Origin: Pseudomonas sp. PDM18
GTDB taxonomy: Bacteria > Pseudomonadota > Gammaproteobacteria > Pseudomonadales > Pseudomonadaceae
Reading direction: 5' to 3'
DNA length: 64,000 nt
NCBI RefSeq assembly: GCF_014852585.1
Contig: NZ_JACVBX010000012.1
Coordinates: forward strand, 186,001-250,000
Shown piece after piece: positions 48,352 through 64,000 of the stretch (position 1 is the first letter of the stretch; each line of letters begins with the position of its first letter). The position numbers were made by a program, and so were the translations under genes. The notes below the pieces were generated by a model. The model ran no database searches, was not told the origin of the DNA, and worked only from the letters and a program-made list of their open reading frames with translations.

Positions 48352-50487
48352 TCAAGCTTGTTTTTTGGCCAGAGCTTCGACGACGTTCGCCGGAGCTTCA
48401 GCATACTTGGAGAATTCCATGGAGTAGCTAGCGCGACCCTGGGACATGGAACGCACGTCGGTTGCATAACCGAACATCTCGCCCAGCGGAACCTCGGCAC
48501 GGATAACCTTACCGGAAACCGAGTCTTCCATCCCCTGAATCAGACCACGACGACGGTTCAGGTCACCCATCACGTCACCCATGTAGTCCTCAGGAGTCAC
48601 CACTTCCACCTTCATGATCGGCTCCAGAACCTTGCCGCCGCCCTTCTGGGCCAGCTGCTTGGTCGCCATGGAAGCAGCGATCTTGAACGCCATCTCGTTG
48701 GAGTCGACGTCGTGGTAGGAACCATCGAAGACGGTCGCCTTCAGGCCGATCAGCGGATAGCCGGCAACAACGCCGTTCTTCATCTGCTCTTCGATGCCCT
48801 TCTGGATGGCCGGGATGTATTCCTTCGGAACCACACCGCCCACGACTTCGTTGGTGAAGACCAGGCCTTCAGTGATGTTGCCCTTGTCGTCCACGTCCGG
48901 AGTCGAGAAGCGAATCCAGCAGTGACCGAACTGACCACGACCACCGGACTGACGAACGAACTTGCCTTCGATCTCGATGTTGTCCTTCGAGATGGTTTCG
49001 CGGTACGAAACCTGCGGCTTGCCGATGTTCGCCTCAACGCCGAATTCACGCTTCATGCGGTCGACGAGGATGTCCAGGTGAAGCTCACCCATACCCGAGA
49101 TGATGGTCTGGCCAGTTTCTTCGTCGGTCTTGACGCGGAACGACGGATCTTCCTGAGCCAGCTTGCCGAGGGCAATGCCCATCTTCTCCTGGTCAGCCTT
49201 GGTCTTCGGCTCAACAGCTACCGAGATTACCGGCTCCGGGAAGTCCATACGCTCGAGGATGATCGGCTTCTCGATGTCGCACAGGGTGTCACCGGTGGTG
49301 ACGTCCTTCATGCCAATCAGAGCAGCGATGTCGCCAGCGCGTACTTCTTTGATCTCGTCACGCTGGTTCGCATGCATCTGCACCATACGACCAACGCGCT
49401 CTTTCTTGCCTTTCACGGAGTTGATAACCGAGTTACCGGACTCCAGAACGCCCGAGTAGACGCGAACGAAGGTCAGAGTACCTACGAACGGGTCGGTAGC
49501 GATCTTGAATGCCAGAGCCGAGAACGGAGCATTGTCGTCAGCCGGACGCTCGTCTTTCGGAGCATCGTCGCCGTCGTCAATGTGATCCGGGTGGATACCC
49601 TGGATCGCCGGAATCTCGGTCGGAGCAGGCAGGAAGTCGATGACGGCGTCGAGAACCAGGGGCACGCCCTTGTTCTTGAACGACGAGCCGCAGACAGCCG
49701 GTACGATTTCGCAGGCGATGGTACGCAGACGCAGGCCAGCCTTGATCTCTTCGATCGACAGCTCACCCTCTTCCAGGTACTTGTTCATCAGCTCTTCGTT
49801 GGCTTCGGCAGCAGCTTCGACCATGTTGTTGCGCCACTCGGTGGCCAACTCGACCATATCGGCGGGAATTTCTTCCTCGCGATAGGAAGTGCCTTTGTCG
49901 TCTTCGTTCCAGTAGATGGCCTTCATCTTCAGCAGGTCGACCTGACCCTGGAAGTCATCTTCTGCACCGATGGCCAGCTGAACCGGGACCGGGGTGTGAC
50001 CCAGGCGGTTCTTGATCTGACCGACGACGCGCAGGAAGTTGGCGCCGGCGCGGTCCATCTTGTTCACGTAAACGATACGCGGAACGCCGTACTTGTTGGC
50101 TTGACGCCATACGGTTTCGGACTGCGGCTCGACGCCGGAGGTGCCGCAGAACACAACGACGGCGCCGTCCAGTACGCGCAGGGAGCGCTCAACTTCAATG
50201 GTGAAGTCTACGTGGCCGGGGGTGTCGATGACGTTTACGCGGTACTTGTCGTACTGGCCGCGCGAACCTTCCCAGAAGGTGGTGATCGCAGCGGAGGTGA
50301 TGGTAATACCACGCTCCTGCTCCTGCACCATCCAGTCGGTAGTGGCAGCGCCGTCATGCACCTCACCCATCTTGTGGCTGAGACCTGTGTAGAACAGGAT
50401 CCGCTCGGTGGTGGTGGTCTTGCCCGCGTCGACGTGGGCACAGATACCAATGTTCCGGTAGCGGTTGATTGCTGTGTTACGAGCCAT
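48352..50487 (-). CDS. fusA: Elongation factor G
   Basis: EF-G moves tRNA and mRNA after peptide transfer and helps split ribosomes with RRF. The 711-residue protein has the G1 loop [13 protein letters not shown] (about residues 17-29), [20 protein letters not shown] (G3), NKMD (G4), and the later domains with the conserved [10 protein letters not shown] and [17 protein letters not shown]. Str operon, 30 bases after rpsG. Confidence 0.98.
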   Translation of the reverse strand: MARNTAINRYRNIGICAHVDAGKTTTTERILFYTGLSHKMGEVHDGAATTDWMVQEQERGITITSAAITTFWEGSRGQYDKYRVNVIDTPGHVDFTIEVERSLRVLDGAVVVFCGTSGVEPQSETVWRQANKYGVPRIVYVNKMDRAGANFLRVVGQIKNRLGHTPVPVQLAIGAEDDFQGQVDLLKMKAIYWNEDDKGTSYREEEIPADMVELATEWRNNMVEAAAEANEELMNKYLEEGELSIEEIKAGLRLRTIACEIVPAVCGSSFKNKGVPLVLDAVIDFLPAPTEIPAIQGIHPDHIDDGDDAPKDERPADDNAPFSALAFKIATDPFVGTLTFVRVYSGVLESGNSVINSVKGKKERVGRMVQMHANQRDEIKEVRAGDIAALIGMKDVTTGDTLCDIEKPIILERMDFPEPVISVAVEPKTKADQEKMGIALGKLAQEDPSFRVKTDEETGQTIISGMGELHLDILVDRMKREFGVEANIGKPQVSYRETISKDNIEIEGKFVRQSGGRGQFGHCWIRFSTPDVDDKGNITEGLVFTNEVVGGVVPKEYIPAIQKGIEEQMKNGVVAGYPLIGLKATVFDGSYHDVDSNEMAFKIAASMATKQLAQKGGGKVLEPIMKVEVVTPEDYMGDVMGDLNRRRGLIQGMEDSVSGKVIRAEVPLGEMFGYATDVRSMSQGRASYSMEFSKYAEAPANVVEALAKKQA

Positions 50488-50517
50488 AAAGCCCTCGCAG
50501 AAGTAGTGTTGCCGTAA

Positions 50518-51009
<492 letters not shown>

Positions 51010-51072
51010 TCAGGTTAGCCCGGGACGATGCCCGACCTTACTCTTATCGACTCAGAAAATAGGAAAACAAAA

Positions 51073-51444
51073 TTACTTCGGACGCTTCGCGCCATACTTC
51101 GAACGACCCTGCTTACGGTCTTTAACACCGGAGGTATCCAGCGAACCGCGCACGGTGTGGTAGCGAACACCCGGAAGGTCTTTTACACGACCGCCACGGA
51201 TCAGCACTACGCTGTGCTCTTGCAGGTTGTGACCTTCACCACCGATGTACGAGGAAACCTCGAAACCGTTGGTCAGACGAACACGGCACACTTTACGCAG
51301 TGCGGAGTTCGGCTTTTTCGGGGTGGTGGTATATACGCGGGTGCATACGCCGCGACGCTGAGGGCAGTTCTGCAGGGCAGGAACGCCGCTCTTGTCTACC
51401 AGGCGCTTGCGCGGTTTGCGCACCAGCTGGTTGATAGTTGCCAT
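51073..51444 (-). CDS. rpsL: 30S ribosomal protein S12
   Basis: uS12 controls decoding accuracy. The 123-residue protein begins [20 protein letters not shown]. The streptomycin-resistance positions are wild type: K43 (in [12 protein letters not shown]) and K88 (in [13 protein letters not shown]). It heads the str operon; a near-consensus promoter and a terminator-like hairpin lie upstream, and tandem rpoC terminator structure precedes the promoter. Confidence 0.98.
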   Translation of the reverse strand: MATINQLVRKPRKRLVDKSGVPALQNCPQRRGVCTRVYTTTPKKPNSALRKVCRVRLTNGFEVSSYIGGEGHNLQEHSVVLIRGGRVKDLPGVRYHTVRGSLDTSGVKDRKQGRSKYGAKRPK

Positions 51445-51475
51445 CTATAGCTCCACTGATTGTCTTACGACACTT

Positions 51476-51516
51476 AAAAACGAAAATGGGCAGAGCATGC
51501 GCCCTGCCAATTTTCG
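51476..51516 (-). terminator. Terminator-like hairpin in the rpsL leader
   Basis: GAAAATTGGCAG and CTGCCCATTTTC arms (51482-51515) with one mismatch are followed on the minus strand by GTTTTT. The stem begins within a few bases of the predicted transcription start, so it may be an attenuator or a 5' stabilising hairpin of the str mRNA. Confidence 0.6.
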
Positions 51517-51525
51517 GGGTACAAG

Positions 51526-51554
51526 ATACTAAAGAGCTTACGGATTCCAGTCAA
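51526..51554 (-). promoter_or_regulatory. Sigma-70 promoter of the str operon
   Basis: TTGACT (51549-51554), 17 bases, TAGTAT (51526-51531) on the minus strand, next to the rpoC terminator. The start point should be near 51519. Confidence 0.8.
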
Positions 51555-51592
51555 GACAAAGCCCCGGTTGTCAAGACAACCGGGGCTTTGTT
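51555..51592 (-). terminator. Intrinsic terminator of rpoC
   Basis: AAAGCCCCGGTTGTC/GACAACCGGGGCTTT, a long perfect stem (51558-51589) with TTTGTC following on the minus strand, nine bases after the rpoC stop. Confidence 0.9.
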
Positions 51593-51598
51593 TGAGGC

Positions 51599-55798
<4,200 letters not shown>

Positions 55799-55864
55799 GG
55801 CCTTTCCTCCTCACGGACCCGGTGCGACCGGCCTTGACCAGCCGCACCGTTCTGACGTCACGTG

Positions 55865-59938
<4,074 letters not shown>

Positions 59939-60048
59939 CAGCGTTCCCCAGCTTGGTCACCTGCTTGTTTGGCCTCTCCCGCACAGGGGAGCAGCCCAAA
60001 AATCGTGCAAACCCTTGGTTTGCGCCGCCACTCGTGGCGGGATTTTCA

Positions 60049-60085
60049 CGTTATGGGAGGCACCTACGGCACCCCACCCATAACG
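60049..60085 (-). other. Long-range hairpin in the rplL-rpoB gap
   Basis: CGTTATGGG (60049-60057) pairs perfectly with CCCATAACG (60077-60085) around a 19-base loop. It lies just downstream of the terminator-like stem and upstream of rpoB; in E. coli an RNase III site occupies the equivalent position. Confidence 0.55.
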
Positions 60086-60113
60086 GAAAAAGGCCGGTGG
60101 CAATTGCCACCAG
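60086..60113 (-). terminator. Probable leaky terminator/attenuator between rplL and rpoB
   Basis: CTGGTGGCAATTGCCACCGG stem (60094-60113) followed on the minus strand by CCTTTTT. Its place, between rplL and rpoB, matches the partial terminator that lowers rpoBC expression relative to L7/L12 in other gamma-proteobacteria. Confidence 0.75.
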
Positions 60114-60161
60114 CCATCAGCCTGTCGCTTAACGCTCGGGCTGTCGACGCAAGGTACGAAC

Positions 60162-60530
60162 TTACTTGAGCTCGACCTTGGCGCCTGCTTCTTCCAGGGC
60201 TTTCTTGGCAGCTTCGGCTTCTTCTTTCGAAGCGCCTTCCTTGACCACACCCGGGGCGCCGTCAACGACAGCCTTGGCTTCTTTCAGGCCCAGGCCGGTC
60301 AGTTCACGAACGACCTTGATCACGTTCACTTTCTTGTCGCCAGCTTCGGCCAGGACGATGGTGAACTCGGTTTGCTCTTCAGCAGCGGCAGCAGCCGGGC
60401 CGGCAGCAGCAACGGTAGCGGCAGCAGCGGTAACGCCGAACTTCTCTTCCATCGCCTTGATCAGTTCAACGATCTGCATGACGGACATTTCGGATACGGC
60501 GGAGATGATGTCTTCGTTGGTCAGAGCCAT
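60162..60530 (-). CDS. rplL: 50S ribosomal protein L7/L12
   Basis: bL12, present in several copies on the ribosomal stalk that recruits GTPase factors. The 122-residue protein has an N-terminal dimerisation region ([20 protein letters not shown]), an Ala-rich hinge ([15 protein letters not shown]) and a factor-binding C-terminal domain ([20 protein letters not shown]). Follows rplJ by 76 bases. Confidence 0.98.
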   Translation of the reverse strand: MALTNEDIISAVSEMSVMQIVELIKAMEEKFGVTAAAATVAAAGPAAAAAEEQTEFTIVLAEAGDKKVNVIKVVRELTGLGLKEAKAVVDGAPGVVKEGASKEEAEAAKKALEEAGAKVELK

Positions 60531-60606
60531 GACTCTAATTCCTGTATTGGGTGACGGCCTAAGGCCATCGAATTAAACAAAAAAGGTTGAAAGGAGATGC
60601 CGAGCC

Positions 60607-61107
60607 TTAGGCTGCGGTAGCTTCTTTCTGATCGCGAATTGCCGCCAGAGTACGAGCCAGCTTGCTGGTAGCGCCTTGGATCACGCTCATCAGCTGTGCA
60701 ACAGCTTCGTTGTAGGTCGGCAGGGTCGCCAGCACGTCGATCTGATTGGCTGCGAGGAACTGACCCTCGAACGCGGCCGCCTTGATCTCGAACTTGTCCT
60801 GACCCTTGGCAAACTCCTTGAAGATGCGAGCGGCAGCGCCCGGATGTTCGTTGGAGAAAGCAATCAGGGTCGGGCCCTTGAACACGTCGTTGAGCACTTC
60901 AAACTGAGTGCCTTCAACGGCGCGCTTGAGCAGGGTGTTACGTACGACTTTCACGTACACACCAGCTGCGCGGGCCTCTTTACGGAGTCCGGTCATAGCG
61001 CCGACAGTCACGCCGCGTGCATCAACCACGACAGCGGACAGACCGGCTTTGGCAGCCTCGTTGACTTCAGCGACGATGGCCTTCTTGTCTTCGAGTTTAA
61101 TTGCCAC
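60607..61107 (-). CDS. rplJ: 50S ribosomal protein L10
   Basis: uL10 anchors the L12 dimers to 23S rRNA and represses its own operon by binding its leader. The 166-residue protein has [40 protein letters not shown], and an Ala-rich C-terminal helix that binds L12. A 202-base leader with the expected L10-binding structure stands upstream. Confidence 0.98.
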   Translation of the reverse strand: MAIKLEDKKAIVAEVNEAAKAGLSAVVVDARGVTVGAMTGLRKEARAAGVYVKVVRNTLLKRAVEGTQFEVLNDVFKGPTLIAFSNEHPGAAARIFKEFAKGQDKFEIKAAAFEGQFLAANQIDVLATLPTYNEAVAQLMSVIQGATSKLARTLAAIRDQKEATAA

Positions 61108-61124
61108 GGGTTTACTCCTGGATG

Positions 61125-61235
61125 TTACCGATTCGTCCAGCCGGAGCCGGACGGCGTTTTGGTGTCTGATTCGGTAAACGAATCGGGAGCACCATCTGCG
61201 TAGGCTTGAGGTTTAAGGCTTGCGCCGCCTACGGT
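61125..61235 (-). promoter_or_regulatory. L10 leader (autoregulatory mRNA structure)
   Basis: The minus strand upstream of rplJ holds GTAGGCGGCGCAAGCCTTAA, then ACCTCAAGCCTACGC, then GATGGTGCTCCCGATTCG, the paired arms and unpaired loops of the L10-binding leader seen across bacteria. A second stem CGTCC-GGACG (61134-61153) lies before the rplJ ribosome site. Confidence 0.75.
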
Positions 61236-61309
61236 CTTGGATAGCCCCCGCCAGGCAGGGACCCCAATACCTGCGAGCAGTGGGCGAACCCACCACTCGA
61301 CTTAGTTCA

Positions 61310-62005
61310 TCAGCCTTCCAGCGAAGCCTGATCGATCTGCAGACCCGGGCCCATGGTGGTGCTCAGGGTTACGCGCTGAACGTACACGCCCTTAGAGGAG
61401 GACGGCTTCAGACGCTTCAGATCGCTCAGCAGCGCTTCCACGTTCTGCTTCAGCTTGACCGGCTCGAAGTCGATCTTGCCAACGGAAGCGTGGATGATGC
61501 CGTTCTTGTCGGTACGGAAACGTACCTGACCGGCCTTGGCGTTCTTGACAGCGGTAGCGACGTCCGGAGTGACGGTGCCGACTTTCGGGTTCGGCATCAG
61601 ACCGCGCGGGCCCAGTACCTGGCCCAGCTGGCCAACAACACGCATGGCGTCCGGGGAAGCGATGACGACGTCGTAGTTCAGGTCGCCGGCTTTCATTTCG
61701 GCAGCCAGCTCGTCCATGCCAACCTTGTCTGCACCAGCAGCCAGGGCAGCTTCAACACCAGGACCCTGGGTGAAGACGGCAACGCGTACGGATTTGCCGG
61801 TGCCGTTCGGCAGAACGGTGGCGCCACGTACGACCTGGTCGGATTTACGCGGATCAACGCCCAGATTGATGGCGATGTCCACGGACTCCTTGAACTTGAT
61901 GGTCGACAGCTCGGCCAGCAGCTTGGCGGCATCTTCGAAGCCGTATTGCTTGCCCGCTTCGATCTTCTCGGCGATAGCCTTTTGACGCTTGGTCAGCTTA
62001 GCCAT
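61310..62005 (-). CDS. rplA: 50S ribosomal protein L1
   Basis: uL1 forms the mobile stalk that guides deacylated tRNA out of the E site; in enterobacteria it represses rplKA by binding the mRNA. The 231-residue protein has [20 protein letters not shown] and the L1 signature. Its ATG overlaps the rplK stop by one base (TAATG-like junction). Confidence 0.98.
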   Translation of the reverse strand: MAKLTKRQKAIAEKIEAGKQYGFEDAAKLLAELSTIKFKESVDIAINLGVDPRKSDQVVRGATVLPNGTGKSVRVAVFTQGPGVEAALAAGADKVGMDELAAEMKAGDLNYDVVIASPDAMRVVGQLGQVLGPRGLMPNPKVGTVTPDVATAVKNAKAGQVRFRTDKNGIIHASVGKIDFEPVKLKQNVEALLSDLKRLKPSSSKGVYVQRVTLSTTMGPGLQIDQASLEG

Positions 62006-62436
62006 TACACACCCTCCACGTTCAGGCCCATGCTGCGCGCGGAGCCAGCAATGGTGCGTACGGCAGCGTCCAGGTCAGCAGCGGTCAGGTCAGCTTGCTT
62101 GGCCTTGGCGATCTCTTCCAGTTGAGCACGGGTAACGGTGCCGACTTTCTGAGAGTTCGGACGAGCGGAGCCGCTGGTGATGCCAGCTGCTTTTTTCAGC
62201 AGGACGGCAGCGGGGGTGCTCTTGGTTTCGAAGGTGAAGCTACGGTCGCTGTAAACGGTGATGATCACAGGAGTCGGCAGACCCGGCTCTTGGCCTTGGG
62301 TCTTGGCGTTGAACGCCTTGCAGAATTCCATGATGTTCACGCCGTGCTGACCCAGAGCCGGGCCGACGGGCGGCGACGGATTGGCCTGGCCGGCCTTAAC
62401 TTGCAGCTTGATGTAAGCCGTGATTTTCTTAGCCAT
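62005..62436 (-). CDS. rplK: 50S ribosomal protein L11
   Basis: uL11 lies in the GTPase-associated centre and is needed for RelA activation. The 143-residue protein begins [20 protein letters not shown], contains [20 protein letters not shown] (thiostrepton-binding domain), and ends in the RNA-binding domain. It starts 120 bases after nusG, beyond a terminator; I could not name its promoter. Confidence 0.98.
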   Translation of the reverse strand: MAKKITAYIKLQVKAGQANPSPPVGPALGQHGVNIMEFCKAFNAKTQGQEPGLPTPVIITVYSDRSFTFETKSTPAAVLLKKAAGITSGSARPNSQKVGTVTRAQLEEIAKAKQADLTAADLDAAVRTIAGSARSMGLNVEGV

Positions 62437-62507
62437 TTGCTACTCCAAATGCGGGTCAAGCGCCCTGTCGGGCTCCCCGGTTGCTTTCGCGTTTTATCCC
62501 AAGGACG

Positions 62508-62538
62508 ACAAAACCCCGCAGCCTAGGGCTGCGGGGTG
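62508..62538 (-). terminator. Terminator after nusG
   Basis: ACCCCGCAGCC/GGCTGCGGGGT stem (62513-62537) followed on the minus strand by TTTTGTCG, 19 bases beyond the nusG stop; it splits secE-nusG from rplK. Confidence 0.8.
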
Positions 62539-62556
62539 TGGGATTCAATGTGCCAG

Positions 62557-63090
62557 TTAAACTTTCTCTACCTGGCTGAACTCCAGCTCTACCGGGGTAG
62601 AGCGACCGAAAATGAGCACAGCGACCTGGATGCGGCTCTTGTCGTAGTTAACTTCTTCGACGACACCATTGAAGTCTGCGAACGGACCGTCGATGACTCG
62701 AACAGTCTCACCCGGCTCGAACAGGGTCTTCGGCTTCGGCTTGTCGCCGCTATCAGAGACACGACGCAGGATGGCATCAGCCTCTTTATCGGTGATCGGC
62801 GCCGGCTTGTCAGCGGTACCACCAATGAAGCCCATGACGCGAGGAGTATCCTTGACCAGGTGCCAAGTACCCTCGTTCATATCCATCTGCACCAGGACAT
62901 AGCCTGGGAAGAATTTGCGCTCACTCTTGCGCTTCTGGCCGTTCCGCATCTCCACAACTTCTTCAGTGGGGACGAGAATCTCACCAAACCCATCTTCCAT
63001 GCCGGCCAGTTTGACCCGCTCGATCAGCGAGCGCATGACATGCTTCTCGTAACCCGAGTAGGCATGCACAACGTACCAACGCTTAGCCAC
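62557..63090 (-). CDS. nusG: Transcription termination/antitermination factor NusG
   Basis: NusG binds RNA polymerase, speeds elongation, and links it to Rho or the ribosome (through S10). The 177-residue protein has the NGN domain ([20 protein letters not shown], then [20 protein letters not shown]) and a C-terminal KOW domain ([20 protein letters not shown]). It is nine bases after secE. Confidence 0.98.
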   Translation of the reverse strand: MAKRWYVVHAYSGYEKHVMRSLIERVKLAGMEDGFGEILVPTEEVVEMRNGQKRKSERKFFPGYVLVQMDMNEGTWHLVKDTPRVMGFIGGTADKPAPITDKEADAILRRVSDSGDKPKPKTLFEPGETVRVIDGPFADFNGVVEEVNYDKSRIQVAVLIFGRSTPVELEFSQVEKV

Positions 63091-63099
63091 GGAACACCC

Positions 63100-63468
63100 T
63101 TAACCTACAATCATGGAAACCAGCCAACCCAGCAGGGAGTCGAGCCCCCAAAGCACCAGCGCCATTACCAGCACTACTGCCACTACGATCAGCGTGGTCT
63201 GAGTTGTCTCTTGACGAGACGGCCATACAACCTTGCGAATCTCGGCGCGAGCTTCTTTAGCCAAAGTAAAGAATGCACGCCCCTTGACGGTCTGCAGCGA
63301 AACGAAGCCTGCAACAGCCGCCATCACGAGAATACCGAGAACGCGATAGAAGATCGGTTGCGCGGAGTAGTACTGATTGGCAACCACAGCCACCACCACC
63401 AGCACTACAACCACAAGCCACTTCAAGAGATCGAGGCGCGACTCTTTGGCTTCTACCTTCGCATTCAT
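63100..63468 (-). CDS. secE: Preprotein translocase subunit SecE
   Basis: SecE clamps SecY in the Sec translocon. The 122-residue protein has three membrane segments (about residues 14-30, 40-56 and 92-120), the enterobacterial three-helix form, and the conserved amphipathic WPSRQETTQTTLIVV before the last segment. It follows tRNA-Trp by 44 bases and precedes nusG. Confidence 0.97.
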   Translation of the reverse strand: MNAKVEAKESRLDLLKWLVVVVLVVVAVVANQYYSAQPIFYRVLGILVMAAVAGFVSLQTVKGRAFFTLAKEARAEIRKVVWPSRQETTQTTLIVVAVVLVMALVLWGLDSLLGWLVSMIVG

Positions 63469-63512
63469 CTGCTAGGAATCCCGTTTAAAGAAGTGCCAGA
63501 TCTTGAAAAATC

Positions 63513-63588
63513 TGGCAGGCCAGGAGGGAATCGAACCCCCAACCTGCGGTTTTGGAGACCGCCGCTCTGCCAATTGAGCTACTGGCCT
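63513..63588 (-). tRNA. tRNA-Trp (anticodon CCA)
   Basis: A 76-base cloverleaf ending in an encoded CCA. The acceptor arms AGGCCAG/CTGGCCT pair, the D-arm is AGCTCAATTGGCAGAGC, the anticodon loop TCTCCAAAAC has CCA at 63553-63555, and the T-arm is GGGGGTTCGATTCCCTC. It sits between tuf and secE and is probably co-transcribed with secE-nusG. Confidence 0.98.
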
Positions 63589-63608
63589 AGAACAAAGTCA
63601 GGCCGACC

Positions 63609-63637
63609 ATTATGCCGGCCCGAGAAGAAAAGATCAA
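63609..63637 (-). promoter_or_regulatory. Sigma-70 promoter of tRNA-Trp-secE-nusG
   Basis: TTGATC (63632-63637), 17 bases, CATAAT (63609-63614) on the minus strand. The start would be about 14 bases before the tRNA, in the short gap after tuf. Confidence 0.65.
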
Positions 63638-63641
63638 TCGA

Positions 63642-64000
63642 TTACTCGATGATCTTGGCAACCACGCCAGCGCCAACGGTACGGCCGCCTTCGCGAATCG
63701 CGAAGCGCAGGCCATCCTCCATGGCGATCGGAGCGATCAGGGTGACAACCATTTTCACGTTGTCGCCCGGCATTACCATCTCGACGCCTTCCGGCAGTTC
63801 GCAGTTGCCGGTTACGTCGGTGGTACGGAAGTAGAACTGCGGACGGTAGCCTTTGAAGAACGGGGTGTGACGACCACCTTCTTCTTTGGACAGCACGTAC
63901 ACTTCGCACTCGAACTTGGTGTGCGGCTTGATGGTGCCCGGCTTGGCCAGAACCTGGCCACGCTCTACGTCTTCACGCTTGGTGCCACGCAGCAGTACGC
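63642..64000 (-). CDS. tuf: Elongation factor Tu (second copy, partial)
   Basis: The C-terminal ~119 codons of a second EF-Tu gene; its start lies beyond the right edge. The stop is at 63642-63644. Against the first copy (47129-47487) I count three base differences in 359, all apparently silent, so the protein segment is identical. The layout tuf-tRNA(Trp)-secE-nusG is the tufB position known in gamma-proteobacteria. Confidence 0.97.
   Translation of the reverse strand, partial: VLLRGTKREDVERGQVLAKPGTIKPHTKFECEVYVLSKEEGGRHTPFFKGYRPQFYFRTTDVTGNCELPEGVEMVMPGDNVKMVVTLIAPIAMEDGLRFAIREGGRTVGAGVVAKIIE

Noticed and set aside
48358-50517. 719-codon open frame opposite fusA
   Set aside because: Antisense shadow; it contains no motif and fusA is unmistakable.
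62536-63834. Plus-strand open frame running through secE, nusG, tRNA-Trp and tuf
   Set aside because: It crosses a tRNA gene and several real genes on the other strand, so it is not a plausible protein gene.

Overview
The window is GC-rich chromosomal DNA from a Pseudomonas close to the P. aeruginosa group (for example P. citronellolis, P. nitroreducens or P. knackmussii). This is judged from protein sequences, Pseudomonas-type REP/REPIN repeats and remembered gene order: ssb-MFS-uvrA-ferritin-katA-rplQ, and tuf-tRNA(Trp)-secE-nusG. No database search was run, so the species is an inference. No prophage, insertion sequence, integron or CRISPR array was seen.

Region 1 (1-21000) is a cobalamin (B12) locus in two parts. 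The first has cobM-cobE and the cobalt transporter cbtBA on the minus strand, then cobW-cobN on the plus strand, with two back-to-back cobalamin riboswitches between them. A DAHP synthase follows, preceded by two small aromatic-rich leader ORFs and an intrinsic terminator. Next come a divergent ChlI-like AAA+ ATPase and a VWA protein that probably partner CobN, and an unrelated glutathione S-transferase. The second part has cobL-cbiD-cobK (minus) and cobG-cobH-cobI-cobJ (plus), the latter behind a third riboswitch. Together these cover most corrin-ring steps from precorrin-2 to cobalt insertion. CobJ is fused to a CbiG-like domain, CbiD takes the place of CobF, and a separate CobE is present.

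Region 2 (21000-25600) is an iron-uptake cell-surface signalling cassette: a FecI-type sigma factor, a FecR-type anti-sigma factor and a TonB-dependent receptor with an N-terminal signalling domain, with a candidate Fur site at the front.

Region 3 (25600-33300) holds a small unknown gene beneath a perfect 26-bp palindrome, ssb, an MFS transporter, uvrA, a non-haem-type bacterial ferritin and the catalase katA: DNA repair and iron/oxidative-stress functions.

Region 4 (33300-64000), all on the minus strand, is the transcription/translation supercluster. In order of transcription it runs tuf (partial), tRNA-Trp, secE, nusG, rplK, rplA, rplJ, rplL, rpoB, rpoC, rpsL, rpsG, fusA, tuf, the S10 operon, the spc operon and the alpha operon ending in rplQ. 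Strong sigma-70-type promoters can be read before tRNA-Trp, rpsL, rpsJ and rpsM. Intrinsic terminators lie after nusG, rpoC, tuf, rpmJ and rplQ. The window cuts the second tuf copy at its right edge and a MocR/GntR-type regulator at its left edge.

The observation most worth following is the DAHP-synthase leader: two aromatic-codon-rich mini-ORFs in tandem with a terminator between them. Others are the terminator-like hairpin at the very start of the rpsL transcript, the palindrome upstream of the unknown 62-residue gene, and the hairpin-rich 187-bp gap inside the spc operon.
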